A program made the translations under genes and the position numbers. Of a stretch of 64,000 nt of DNA, positions 16,342 to 25,328 are shown in pieces. Numbering within the stretch: the stretch's first letter is position 1; every line of letters starts with the position of its first letter. The notes beneath the pieces are model-generated. The model ran no database searches, was not told the origin of the DNA, and worked only from the letters and a program-made list of their open reading frames with translations. This DNA is from Pseudonocardia sp. TRM90224. GTDB taxonomy: Bacteria > Actinomycetota > Actinomycetes > Mycobacteriales > Pseudonocardiaceae. Location: the NCBI RefSeq assembly GCF_021245725.1, contig NZ_JAJGSX010000007.1, forward strand, positions 124,001-188,000, given 5' to 3'.

Positions 16342-16602
16342 TTACGCGGTATAGGCCCGCTTTCGGGTCGATACGGAGGCCGCGCGCTTCGCGATGCGCC
16401 GTTCGTCCTCCGACAAGCCGCCCCAGATCCCGGTATCCTGCCCCGACTCCAGAGCCCACGTAAGGCACTCGGACGTCACGGTGCAGCGACGGCAAACCGT
16501 CTTCGCCTCGGCGATCTGGAGCAGGGCAGGCCCGCTCGTCCCGACGGGGAAGAACAGCTCAGGATTCTCGATGCGACAGATCGCTTGGTGTCGCCAGTCC
16601 AT
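16342..16602 (-). CDS. WhiB family iron-sulfur regulator (WhiB1-like)
   Basis: An 86-residue Wbl protein that would bind a [4Fe-4S] cluster and work with the principal sigma factor as a redox- or NO-sensitive transcription factor. The four cysteines are C9, C37, C40 and C46 (CxxC plus the two outer ones). They are followed by the GIWGG turn and a basic C-terminus (KRAASVSTRKRA) for DNA contact. MDWRHQAICR...PELFFPVG is typical of the WhiB1 group. ATG 16602 is chosen because it begins the conserved domain and has a GGAG-type site upstream. A promoter (16649-16677) and a terminator (16265-16299) frame it as a single gene between tRNA-Leu and tRNA-Gly. Both a host whiB1 and a phage-type wbl are possible. 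Confidence 0.92.
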   Translation of the reverse strand: MDWRHQAICRIENPELFFPVGTSGPALLQIAEAKTVCRRCTVTSECLTWALESGQDTGIWGGLSEDERRIAKRAASVSTRKRAYTA

Positions 16603-16648
16603 GGTGCTCGCCCCCTCTCCGAGACGTCGGTAGTAGCTTCGGGTGACA

Positions 16649-16677
16649 ACGGTACGTGGATGACCGGGGACCGTCAA
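16649..16677 (-). promoter_or_regulatory. whiB promoter
   Basis: On the minus strand TTGACG (16677-16672), a 17-bp spacer and TACCGT (16654-16649) form a sigma70-type promoter. The -10 element is 46 bp upstream of the whiB ATG. Confidence 0.6.
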
Positions 16678-16728
16678 CTCTTTTTCGGACCCTCTTTGGT
16701 CGTCCGGCACCGCTCTCGTGCCCGTACG

Positions 16729-16801
16729 AGTCCCGAACCGGATTCGAACCGGTACGACTGCGTTGGAAGCGCAGCATGCTGCCGTTGAACATCATCGAGA
16801 C
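16729..16801 (-). tRNA. tRNA-Gly (TCC)
   Basis: Acceptor GTCTCGA/TCGGGAC, U73 as expected for bacterial Gly, anticodon arm CTGCG-CTTCCAA-CGCAG, T-arm ACCGG-TTCGAAT-CCGGT. 73 nt. Lies upstream of whiB. Confidence 0.85.
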
Positions 16802-16802
16802 G

Positions 16803-16874
16803 TGGACCCGCTCGGATTCGAACCGAGACCTGACTGTATGCAACGCAGCCGCACTGCCGTTGTGCTACGAGCCC
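16803..16874 (-). tRNA. tRNA-Ala (TGC)
   Basis: Acceptor GGGCTCG/CGGGTCC carries the G3-U70 wobble that defines alanine, with A73. The anticodon loop is GTTGCAT, closed by a C-A mismatch at 31-39. 72 nt, one base from tRNA-Gly. First gene at the right end of the array. Beyond it (16875-16960) only a decayed T-arm (TTCGAAT without stem) is visible. Confidence 0.82.
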
Positions 16875-17088
16875 GTGGATGAAGTTGTCAGGGTTTGCCA
16901 GGACGACTGATTCGAACGCATGGGCACCAGGGCCCCTCGAACCATTCAGTTGATGTTCTGTTGTGCTTGCTCTTCAAGAGTAGCTCCGGCCGTCAAAGCA
17001 ATATCTGGCGTCCTCTCCAAACGATCATGGTCAGTGTGGCGACCATGGACCGGACACCACGTACCTCGGGGGATAGGCTGCGGCCGTC

Positions 17089-20000
17089 ATGGGGGAGACA
17101 GCCACGGTCAGGGGCGGGCCCGCGGTAGCGGGCGCCGTCGTGCGCTTCTGGAACTCCATGGGCGAGCCGGTCGGCGGCGGTTTCATGGTGGGCACAGATC
17201 TCATCGCGAGCTGCGCGCACGTCGTCGCCGACGCCGTCGACTGCGATCCCTACGACCCGTCCGCGCCCGCCGAGCCGGTCACCGTCGACTTCCCGCTGCT
17301 CACCGGCGGCGGGCCGACGCACACCGCGCTGGTGGAGCGGTGGTCGCCGATCGCCGAGGACGGGACGGGCGACATCGCGATCCTCCGGCTCGTCGAGCCG
17401 CCACCGGCGCAGGCGGCGATGCCGCCGTTGCGGCGGGTGGACCGGCTCTGGAACCACGGGTTCCAGGCGTTCGGGTTCCCCGGCTCGCACCCGGGAGGCG
17501 TGTGGTCGAGCGGCCTGATCCGCGGCGAGCAGTCCACGCGCTGGTTCCAGCTGCAGAGCACCCCCGGCGAGCAGCGCGTCGAAGGTGGCTTCAGCGGCTC
17601 GCCGGTGTGGGACGCGCAGACCGGCGCCGTCGTGGGGATGACCGTCGCCGCCGACCGCGGCGACACCACCACCGCCTACCTCATCCCGATCGACGCGGTG
17701 CTCGGGCTCGACCCGGCGCTGGCCACCTGCCCGTACCGCGGCCTGCAGCCCTTCGACGAGGAGCACGCAGCGACGTTCTTCGGCCGGTCCGAGGAGATCG
17801 GTCTGCTGCTCGACGCGGTGGGGCGCCAACCGGTGACCGCGGTGGCCGGTCCGTCGGGTGTCGGCAAGTCGTCGCTGGTCAGGGCCGGCCTGCTGCCCCG
17901 GCTACGGGCCGGCGGCGCGTCGATCGTGGACCTGCGGGCCGCGCCTGGCGTCGAGCTGGCCGCACGGCTCGACGCCACGCGCGAGCCCGGTTCGGTGGTG
18001 GTCGTCGACCAGTTCGAGGAGCTGGCCGCGATCGACCCGGCCGGCGCGCGCGAGCTGCTGGAGCGGCTGGTCGGGATCACCGCGACCGACGGCGTGCGAG
18101 CAGTGCTCACGATGCGCTGGGCGGCGCTGGACGAGGTGGTGCCGCCCGCGCTGCTGGGGACGCTGGAGCGGGGCATGGTGCTCGTCGCGCCGATGAGCCG
18201 CGCGCGGCTGCGCGAGGTGATCGTCGGGCCGGCGGAGCGCTCGCCGGGGCTGGCGTTCGAGCACGGGCTCGTCGACCGCATCCTCGACGACGCCGGCAGC
18301 GAGCCCGGCCAGCTCCCGCTGGTGGAGTCGCTGCTGACCGACCTCTGGCACCAGCGCGACGGCGGCCGGCTCACCTTGCGCGGGTACGAGGCGGCCGGCG
18401 GGGTCGCCGGTGCGGTGGCCCGCCACGCGGAGCGGTCGCTGCAGTCCACGGGCGCGGCGGCGCTCGGGCCGGCCCGGGCCCTGTTCACCGCGCTGACCCG
18501 CCTCGACCGCGACGACCGGTTCGTCCGCCGCCCGGTGCCGCTCGCGCACCTCCCGCCGGAGCAGCGGGCGCTGGTGCCGGCGCTCGCCGACGGCCGGCTG
18601 CTCGTCGTGGGCCCGGACGGCACGGTCGAGCTGGCGCACCAGGCGCTGATCGACCACTGGCCGCGGTTGCGCACCTGGCTCACCGAGGACCGCGCGTTCC
18701 TCGTCTGGCGGGCGCGCGTCGAGGGGCAGCGGGAGCAGTGGGACACCGAGGCCCGCGCCGACACCGCGCTGCTGCGTGGCGCGGCGCTGGCCGAGGCGGC
18801 GGAGTGGCTCCCTGCCCGGGTCGCCGATCTCGGTGAGGGCACCGTCGACTACCTGCGCCGCAGCCAGGCCCGGGCGCGCTGGGAGGTGCGCCGCTGGAGG
18901 GTGGTGACCGCGGTGCTCGTCGTCCTCGCGCTCGCCGCCGCGACGCTCGCCGTCGTCACGATCAACCGTCGTGACGTGCTGGCCGGGCAGCTGGCGAGCG
19001 CGGCGGCGGAGATGGCCGGCCGCGCGTCGCAGGCCCGCGCACCGTCCGATCCCGTGCTGGCCGCGCAGCTCGCCCTGGCCGGCCGGCGGACCGACCCGGC
19101 GAGCCCGACGGCGACGGCCGCGCTGGCGTGGTCGTACCAGTCGCTGCGCACGGCGCAGGCCGAGCTGCTGAACACGGGCAGGGAGCCCATCACGGGCCTC
19201 GTGGTCGCCGGCACCACCGCGCTCGTGCTGACCACGACCCGCGCGGTGGCCGTGCTCGACGCCGACGGACCGCAGCCGCGGCACGTCGAGCTGCCCGAGA
19301 GCGCCGGGAACTCCCACGTCCTCAGCCCTGACGGAACCCGCATCCTCGACCTGACACCGGACGCCCGGACCATCCGGCTGCGGACGATCGCAGGCCCGGC
19401 GGCTACCGACATCGAACTGCCGCTACCGGCGGGTGAGATCTCGGTGCCGCGGTTCTCACCGGACGGCAGGCGACTCATGTGGGTCAGGTTCGGCGCCGCC
19501 AAGTCGTTGCACCCCGTCGTCTGGGACCTGGAAGCGGGACGTGAGATCCCGACCGGATTGGGCCCGCTCCCCACCGATACGCAGGCGTTCTGGCTGACCA
19601 CACAACCGGACCGGATGCTCCTGCGGAACGGGCGGTCGAACTCCCCCGACACGCGGCTCACGCTGCGTTCGCTCTCCGACGGTTCGGAGATCAGCGCCGC
19701 GTCCCCGTCGTCGGGGGTCGTGGAGGACGGCGCGGCAGTGGTGACGTGTGTCGCGGGCGCGAAGCTCGGCGACGGGTCGACGGTGTCGGTGTCCGGCATC
19801 GGCGAGGACGCGCCGCGGCTCCAGTTCCCCGCGCTGCGGCCCGGTTGCGGGAGACGTCTCACCGCGGATGGCCGAACGCTGGTCGAGCCCGACTTCTCGG
19901 TCGCGGACATGACCGACACGGTCCGGCTCACCGATCTGCGGTCGGGAGCCACCCGGCAGGCCACGCTGCCCAAGGGGATGATCGGCGAGGATCCGAGGGC

Positions 20001-21156
20001 GGCGTTCGGCGTCACGTCCCTCGCGCTGGTGGCGCGACCCGGTGCGCCGCCCGTCGTGCTCGGCGCACAGGGGGCCTCGCTGCTGCGGTTCACGACGGCA
20101 CCGCTCGCGTCCGGCAAGGCAGGATACGACGGCACCAGTCGCGAGATCTCCACCGACCAGCGGTACGTGATCCGCCGGGACGGCGACCTGCGGATCGCCG
20201 TCGAGGACGCCGTGACCGGCACGACGCTCGCCGAGCTGCCCGAGGCTTTCCAGCCGCCGGTCCAGACGGGGGTCGGCGAGGACCTGTGGGTGATGGACAC
20301 CGAGGCCGACCGCTGGCGGCTGCGCACCTTCACGCTCCCCGAGCTCCGCCCGATACTGACGATCCCGTTCCCGGCCTCCCCTGATCCGATCCCGGTCGAC
20401 GGTTTCGACGGGCCGCGGGTCGCCTTCGAGAGCTCGGAGAACGACTCCGACGGTGTGCTGGAGACCGTCAGCACCGGCATGCTCTCGACGATCGACCTGC
20501 GCACCGGACAACCGCTGCACGCCCCCGTAGCGCTGGGCGCCACCCCGGAGCAACATCGCTGGTACCAGCGTTTTCCCACCGTCCGGGCCCGACACGGCCA
20601 TCCCGGCCAGGCCGTCGTCGCCGACGACGTCGGCGCGCTGCAGCTCAGGGACACCGCATCGGGCGCCGTCGTGCGGACGATCCCGACGACCTGGCGGCCG
20701 AAGAGCTTCATCGACCCGAACCCGCCGAAGTTCGCGATCGACCCGACGGGTGCCCGGCTGGCGCTGCTCACCCCGGAGGCGACCCTCGAGATCTGGGACC
20801 TGGACACCGCGACGATGACGGGCCGGCCGGTCCCGGCGCCGGGGGTGTCGGACCTGCTCGGCTTCACGAGCGACGGGATGGTGGCGGTGGAGTTCGAGCA
20901 GGAGCACGCTGCCGTGATCGATCCGGTGGCGGGCCGCGAGATCGCCCGGTTGCAGGTCCCGTCGCGGACGGCGTCGCTGGACGGTGACGGCTCGGCGATA
21001 GCGGTGAAGACCCTCGACGGCGAAGCGCCGTACGCACTCGCGATCACCGTCGACGGCTGGCGCGACAAGCTCTGCGCCGTGCTGGACCGGCCGCTCTCGG
21101 ACGCTGAGCTGGCGCAGCTCCCCGAGGGCGCCGACCGGGAGCGGCCATGTCGGTGA
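17089..21156 (+). CDS. Trypsin-like protease - STAND NTPase - TM helix - WD40-like propeller protein
   Basis: A 1355-residue multidomain protein. Residues 1-205 form a trypsin/HtrA-like serine protease with a full triad: His44 (CAHVV), Asp95 (GDIAILRL) and Ser169 (GGFSGSPVW). Residues about 215-590 are a STAND-type NTPase (nSTAND1-like) with P-loop GPSGVGKS (254-261) and Walker B VVVVDQFEE (303-311). The NTPase ends in the GHQAL/AHQALIDHWPRL region. One helix (about 605-625) follows. The rest is a WD40-like propeller with SPDG and WDLxxG repeats. There is no signal peptide, so protease and NTPase should face the cytoplasm and the propeller the outside. STAND proteins are oligomerising switches; here ligand sensing could activate the protease. 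The next gene is a paralogue overlapping by 10 bp. Confidence 0.88.
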   Translation: MGETATVRGGPAVAGAVVRFWNSMGEPVGGGFMVGTDLIASCAHVVADAVDCDPYDPSAPAEPVTVDFPLLTGGGPTHTALVERWSPIAEDGTGDIAILRLVEPPPAQAAMPPLRRVDRLWNHGFQAFGFPGSHPGGVWSSGLIRGEQSTRWFQLQSTPGEQRVEGGFSGSPVWDAQTGAVVGMTVAADRGDTTTAYLIPIDAVLGLDPALATCPYRGLQPFDEEHAATFFGRSEEIGLLLDAVGRQPVTAVAGPSGVGKSSLVRAGLLPRLRAGGASIVDLRAAPGVELAARLDATREPGSVVVVDQFEELAAIDPAGARELLERLVGITATDGVRAVLTMRWAALDEVVPPALLGTLERGMVLVAPMSRARLREVIVGPAERSPGLAFEHGLVDRILDDAGSEPGQLPLVESLLTDLWHQRDGGRLTLRGYEAAGGVAGAVARHAERSLQSTGAAALGPARALFTALTRLDRDDRFVRRPVPLAHLPPEQRALVPALADGRLLVVGPDGTVELAHQALIDHWPRLRTWLTEDRAFLVWRARVEGQREQWDTEARADTALLRGAALAEAAEWLPARVADLGEGTVDYLRRSQARARWEVRRWRVVTAVLVVLALAAATLAVVTINRRDVLAGQLASAAAEMAGRASQARAPSDPVLAAQLALAGRRTDPASPTATAALAWSYQSLRTAQAELLNTGREPITGLVVAGTTALVLTTTRAVAVLDADGPQPRHVELPESAGNSHVLSPDGTRILDLTPDARTIRLRTIAGPAATDIELPLPAGEISVPRFSPDGRRLMWVRFGAAKSLHPVVWDLEAGREIPTGLGPLPTDTQAFWLTTQPDRMLLRNGRSNSPDTRLTLRSLSDGSEISAASPSSGVVEDGAAVVTCVAGAKLGDGSTVSVSGIGEDAPRLQFPALRPGCGRRLTADGRTLVEPDFSVADMTDTVRLTDLRSGATRQATLPKGMIGEDPRAAFGVTSLALVARPGAPPVVLGAQGASLLRFTTAPLASGKAGYDGTSREISTDQRYVIRRDGDLRIAVEDAVTGTTLAELPEAFQPPVQTGVGEDLWVMDTEADRWRLRTFTLPELRPILTIPFPASPDPIPVDGFDGPRVAFESSENDSDGVLETVSTGMLSTIDLRTGQPLHAPVALGATPEQHRWYQRFPTVRARHGHPGQAVVADDVGALQLRDTASGAVVRTIPTTWRPKSFIDPNPPKFAIDPTGARLALLTPEATLEIWDLDTATMTGRPVPAPGVSDLLGFTSDGMVAVEFEQEHAAVIDPVAGREIARLQVPSRTASLDGDGSAIAVKTLDGEAPYALAITVDGWRDKLCAVLDRPLSDAELAQLPEGADRERPCR

Positions 21157-24100
21157 GCAACGAGATCGTCGCGGGCAGGGACCTGACGGTCGTCGCCGGC
21201 GCGGTGCTGCGGGTCTGGGCGCGGGGGGAGGTCGTCGGAGCGGCGTTCCTCGTCGCGCCCGACCTCGTCGCGACCACCGCCGGCGTGGTCGCGGAAGCGT
21301 TGGGCCACGAGCCGGGTGCGCCGCCGCCGTCCGGTCGGGTGGTGCTCGACCTTCCGATGCTGCGGGTGGACGACGAGCCGCCGAGGGTCTCGGCGCGGGT
21401 GGAGCGCTGGGCGCCGGAGCACGACGTCGTGCTGCTGCGGCTCACCGACCCCGCGCCCGCCGGCACGCGGATGCCACCGCTGCGCCGCATCGAGTACACG
21501 CAGGAACGTTCCTTCTCCGTGCTGGGCTTCCCGCCGGGCCTGGTCGACGGCGTGTGGACGACAGGGGCGATGCGTCCGGCCGGAACCCAGCCGGCGCTGC
21601 GGCCGATGCTGCTGGCGGCCGCCGGCGAGCAGCGGATCGGCGCCGGTCACGCCGGTGCCCCGGTCTGGGAGGCAAGCACCGGTGCCGTGGTCGGGATGGT
21701 CACGGTGCGCAGCGGGCCGCCCGGGCTCGTCCCGATCGACGACGTGCTCGGGTACGACCCCGAGCGGCTGCCGTGCCCTTACCCCGGGCTGCGGCCGTTC
21801 GGGGAAGGCGACGCGGGCACGTTCTTCGGGCGCGACGCCGACATTCGCCGGCTCGCCGATGCCGTCGAGCGGCTCCCCGTCGTCGCGGTCGCGGGACCGT
21901 CGGGAGCCGGGAAGTCGTCGCTGGTGCATGCCGGGCTGGTGCCCCGCCTGCGCGCGGCCGGCGCAGAGGTCGTCCCGTTGCGCGCCGGGGCCGGTCCGAT
22001 CGCCGTTCCAGCCGCGACCGGCAGGCGCACCGTGCTCGTCCTCGACCAGTTCGAGGAGCTGGCGATGCTCGACCCCGCGGCGGCGAAGGAGCTGCTGGAG
22101 CGGGTGGTCGCGCAGACCGGCGACGCGGTGCGGGCGGTGCTGACCGTGCGCTGGTCGACGCTCGACGAGCTGCTCGTCCCCGAGCTGGTCGAGACGCTGC
22201 GCTCGGGCATCGTGCTGGTCGGGCCGCTCGACCGGGACCGGCTGCGCGAAGCGGTGGTCGGGCCTGCCGCGCAACCGCCCGGCCTCGCCTTCGAGGAGGG
22301 CCTCGTCGAGCGCATCCTCGACGAGGCCGGCGCCGAACCGGGGCAGCTGCCGCTGGTCGAGTCGCTGCTCACCGACCTCTGGGAACGCCGCGGCGGCGGG
22401 TCCTTGACGCTTTCGGACTACACGGCCGCGGGCGGCGTCGCGGGCGCGCTCGCCCAGCACGCCGAACGTGTTGTCGGCCCGATGGCCGCCGATCCGGCGC
22501 TCCCCCGGCTGTTCACGACGCTCGCCCGGCCCGACCACGGCGGGCGGTTCGTCCGCAAGGCGGTCCCGCTCGACCAGCTCCCGCAGGAGCAGCGGGCGCT
22601 GCTGCCGGCGCTGACCGGCGGGCGACTGCTGGTGGTGGGGCGCGCGTCCGGCTCTGCATCGGGCCACGGCGACGGGCACGGCGACGGGCACGGCGACGGG
22701 CACGGCGATGTCGTCGAGCTCGGCCACCAGGCGCTCATCGACCACTGGCCGCGGCTGCGTGGCTGGCTCGCCGACGACAGCGCGTTCCTCGCCTGGCGCG
22801 AGCAGGTCGGCAGCGGGCGGGAGCGTTGGGAGGCGGAGGACCGCGCCGACACCGCGCTGCTGCGCGGCGCGCTGCTGGCCGGCGAGGGCGAGCACCTGCC
22901 GGCCCGCGCCGCCGACCTGCCCGCACCCGACCTCGACTACGTGCGCCGCAGCCGCGCACGGCAGCGCCGCGAGGTGCGGACGTGGCGGATCGTCGCCGCG
23001 GTGGCCGCGGTGCTCTCGCTGGCCGCCGGTGGCCTCACCGCGGTCGCCGTGCAGAGCGGGAACCGGATCGCGACCCAGCTGGCCAGCGCCAACGCCGAGA
23101 CGCTCGGCCGCGAGTCGCAGACGAGGGCGGCCGAGGATCCCGCTGCCGCCGTGCAGCTCGCGCTGGCCGCCTGGCGGGAGGACCCGCGCAGCCCGCAGGC
23201 CCGCACCGCGCTCGGCAACGCCTACGTGGCGAACCGCTCGCTCGAGCGCGAGCTGCCCGACCTCACAGCGGCCCCGATCTCGGCGGCGCAAGCCGGCGGC
23301 GACACCGTTCTGCTCTACTCCTCGCCGCACGTCACGGTGGTCACCGGAGTCTCCGGCCCGGAACCGGTGCGCACCGAGCTGCCCGATGTCCTGCCCGACC
23401 GGCAGATGGCGCTCGGCGCCGACGGGCGATGGCTGGTCAACCAGCTGCCCGACCGCAGCGCCCTGCAGGTGCGGGACGTGATCGCCGGGACGCCCCCGGT
23501 CACGCTGCCCGCGTCCCCGGGCACGGAGGCCGTACAGGGCCGGATCTCCCCCGACAGCAGCCGGGTGACCTGGATGGAGCTCACGGGCCCCACGGCCCGG
23601 CTCAGGATCTGGGACCGGGTGACCGGCGCCGAGATCCCGCACGGGCTGGGCCCCCTGCCCTCCGACACGGTCGCGGTGGTCCCCGGCCCACTGCCCGACC
23701 GCGTCGTCTTCCGGCACGGCACCCCGAGCCTCCCCGACTCGCGGCTGGTGGTGCGCTCGCTGGACGACGGGGCCGAGCTGCTGACGCTCCCCGCCGGTTC
23801 GGGCAACGTGCTCGGCGGCACGGCCGGAGCGGCGTGCGCGGACGAGGACGGGACGAGCTCGACCCCGGCGGTGATAGTGGTGACCCCGTACGACGGCAGC
23901 GAGCCGCGCCGCATCCCGATGACGGGCAGCTGCTTCTCGCAGACGTCCTTCATCATCACGACGGACGGCCGCGCCGCCATCGAGCGCGACTCGTCGCGCA
24001 GCGGGCTCGGATACGCGTCGGCACGGCTGATCGACCTGGCCACGGGGACGCCGTACCTCGTCCGCACCCCGACCACGCTCCAGCCGGACCTGAGCGGCGC

Positions 24101-25250
24101 GGTCGGCTTCCTGGACGACCTCAGCTTCCTGCCCGGCCCACGACCGGCGTTGCTGCAGGCCCGCGGGACGTCGTTGCTGCGGCTCGCCGCCGAACCGTGG
24201 CCCGTCGATCGACCCGGCGAGCGGCAGTTCTTCAACCACGACGGGCACGTGGTCGGGGCCCTGCCCGCGCAGGCCGGCTTCTTCGTCGACGAGATCGCCA
24301 CCGGTCGGCGCGTCGCGGAGCTTCTGGAGCCCGACAAGAGCGCCAGGACACTGTCGCTGTTGCGGGGGCAGCTGTGGGTCGCCCGCACCACCACAACCGG
24401 CTGGGACCTCGCTCGGTACACCATGCCCGACCTGCGACTGATCGACCGGTTCCCGCTGCCCAGCCGCGACGGTGCCGCGCCCACCGGGAGGGACGACGTG
24501 CCGCCCTCGGTGTCCATGGAGCGCGAACGGCCCGCGGACGGCGGGCGGGTCTACGCCATCGCCGACGGCGTGCTCACCGCGTGGGAACCGGACACCGGTC
24601 GCGCCATCGGGACACCCATCACCCTCGACCCGGCCCGGCTCGACGCCAAGTACCTGAAAGTCTTCCCGCGGCTGGTGCTCCGGCCCGGTCACCCCGGTCA
24701 GGTCGCCGTCGTCGGGCCCAAGGAGATCCAGATCTGGGACGTCCCCGCAGGCCGGATGCTCACGAGCATCTCGACGAGGTTCGACCTGTCGGTCCTCTCC
24801 GGCAACACGGCTGCCGTCGCGTTCGACCCGAGCGGCAACCGGCTCGCCGTCATCACCGACGAGCAGACCCTCCAGTTCTGGGACGTCGACCCCGGTCGGC
24901 AATCGGGCCACCCGATCCCCATGCCCGCGGTGCGTGGCCTGATCGGGTTCGACGCCGACGGCTACCTCTCGTGGCACTCCGGCCTGACCCAGGACGCGAC
25001 CGTGCACTTCCTCGACCCGACGACCGGGGCGGAAGCCGGCACGGTGAACCTGCCCGTGCTGGTGGGGTTCGTCGACGAGGCGAGGACGACGTTGCAGCTC
25101 CAGCAGGGCGTCGGTGGGCCGCTCGTCGACCTCCCGGCGCGTGCCCAGGCCTGGCACGACGCCCTCTGCGCCGTCGTCGACCGCCCCTTCACCGAGGGCG
25201 AACGGCGCCTCGTGCCAGCCGGCGCCTCGACCGACCCGCCCTGCGGCTGA
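21147..25250 (+). CDS. Pseudoprotease - STAND NTPase - TM helix - WD40-like propeller paralogue
   Basis: A 1367-residue paralogue of the preceding protein with the same order of domains. The protease domain has lost two of three catalytic residues: the His position reads TAGVV (Gly46) and the Ser position GHAGAP (Ala169), while Asp93 remains. The NTPase keeps its P-loop GPSGAGKS (250-257) and Walker B VLVLDQFEE. A GHGD repeat (about residues 508-524), absent from the first protein, lies in a loop before LGHQALIDHWPRL. One helix is near residues 615-636, then a WD40-like propeller. Its start overlaps the end of the active paralogue, so the two are made together and may form hetero-oligomers with one catalytic and one regulatory partner. 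A family B palindrome follows as terminator. Confidence 0.87.
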   Translation: MSVSNEIVAGRDLTVVAGAVLRVWARGEVVGAAFLVAPDLVATTAGVVAEALGHEPGAPPPSGRVVLDLPMLRVDDEPPRVSARVERWAPEHDVVLLRLTDPAPAGTRMPPLRRIEYTQERSFSVLGFPPGLVDGVWTTGAMRPAGTQPALRPMLLAAAGEQRIGAGHAGAPVWEASTGAVVGMVTVRSGPPGLVPIDDVLGYDPERLPCPYPGLRPFGEGDAGTFFGRDADIRRLADAVERLPVVAVAGPSGAGKSSLVHAGLVPRLRAAGAEVVPLRAGAGPIAVPAATGRRTVLVLDQFEELAMLDPAAAKELLERVVAQTGDAVRAVLTVRWSTLDELLVPELVETLRSGIVLVGPLDRDRLREAVVGPAAQPPGLAFEEGLVERILDEAGAEPGQLPLVESLLTDLWERRGGGSLTLSDYTAAGGVAGALAQHAERVVGPMAADPALPRLFTTLARPDHGGRFVRKAVPLDQLPQEQRALLPALTGGRLLVVGRASGSASGHGDGHGDGHGDGHGDVVELGHQALIDHWPRLRGWLADDSAFLAWREQVGSGRERWEAEDRADTALLRGALLAGEGEHLPARAADLPAPDLDYVRRSRARQRREVRTWRIVAAVAAVLSLAAGGLTAVAVQSGNRIATQLASANAETLGRESQTRAAEDPAAAVQLALAAWREDPRSPQARTALGNAYVANRSLERELPDLTAAPISAAQAGGDTVLLYSSPHVTVVTGVSGPEPVRTELPDVLPDRQMALGADGRWLVNQLPDRSALQVRDVIAGTPPVTLPASPGTEAVQGRISPDSSRVTWMELTGPTARLRIWDRVTGAEIPHGLGPLPSDTVAVVPGPLPDRVVFRHGTPSLPDSRLVVRSLDDGAELLTLPAGSGNVLGGTAGAACADEDGTSSTPAVIVVTPYDGSEPRRIPMTGSCFSQTSFIITTDGRAAIERDSSRSGLGYASARLIDLATGTPYLVRTPTTLQPDLSGAVGFLDDLSFLPGPRPALLQARGTSLLRLAAEPWPVDRPGERQFFNHDGHVVGALPAQAGFFVDEIATGRRVAELLEPDKSARTLSLLRGQLWVARTTTTGWDLARYTMPDLRLIDRFPLPSRDGAAPTGRDDVPPSVSMERERPADGGRVYAIADGVLTAWEPDTGRAIGTPITLDPARLDAKYLKVFPRLVLRPGHPGQVAVVGPKEIQIWDVPAGRMLTSISTRFDLSVLSGNTAAVAFDPSGNRLAVITDEQTLQFWDVDPGRQSGHPIPMPAVRGLIGFDADGYLSWHSGLTQDATVHFLDPTTGAEAGTVNLPVLVGFVDEARTTLQLQQGVGGPLVDLPARAQAWHDALCAVVDRPFTEGERRLVPAGASTDPPCG

Positions 25251-25255
25251 AACTT

Positions 25256-25314
25256 CCCCACCGTTTTGGGTGGATGCGCGCTCCTGCGGCGCGCATCCAC
25301 CCAAAACGGTGGGG
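25256..25314. repeat. CCCCACCGTTTTG palindrome, family B copy 1
   Basis: A perfect 25-bp stem (25256-25280 with 25290-25314) and a nine-base loop. The outer part is CCCCACCGTTTTG and the inner part GGTGGATGCGCG. It lies 5 bp after the second STAND gene and 14 bp before the stop of the convergent PPOX gene, so it is probably a bidirectional terminator. Confidence 0.88.
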
Positions 25315-25328
25315 AGATTGAGCGCTGT

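Noticed and set aside
16875-16960. A 21st array tRNA upstream of tRNA-Ala
   Set aside because: TTCGAAT is present but the T-stem does not pair and there is no acceptor stem; at most a relic.
18849-25304. A 2151-codon open frame on the minus strand opposite the STAND genes
   Set aside because: It is antisense to two genes with recognisable protease, P-loop and Walker B motifs. Its translation is low-complexity Arg/Ala/Gly-rich, the usual by-product of high GC codon use.
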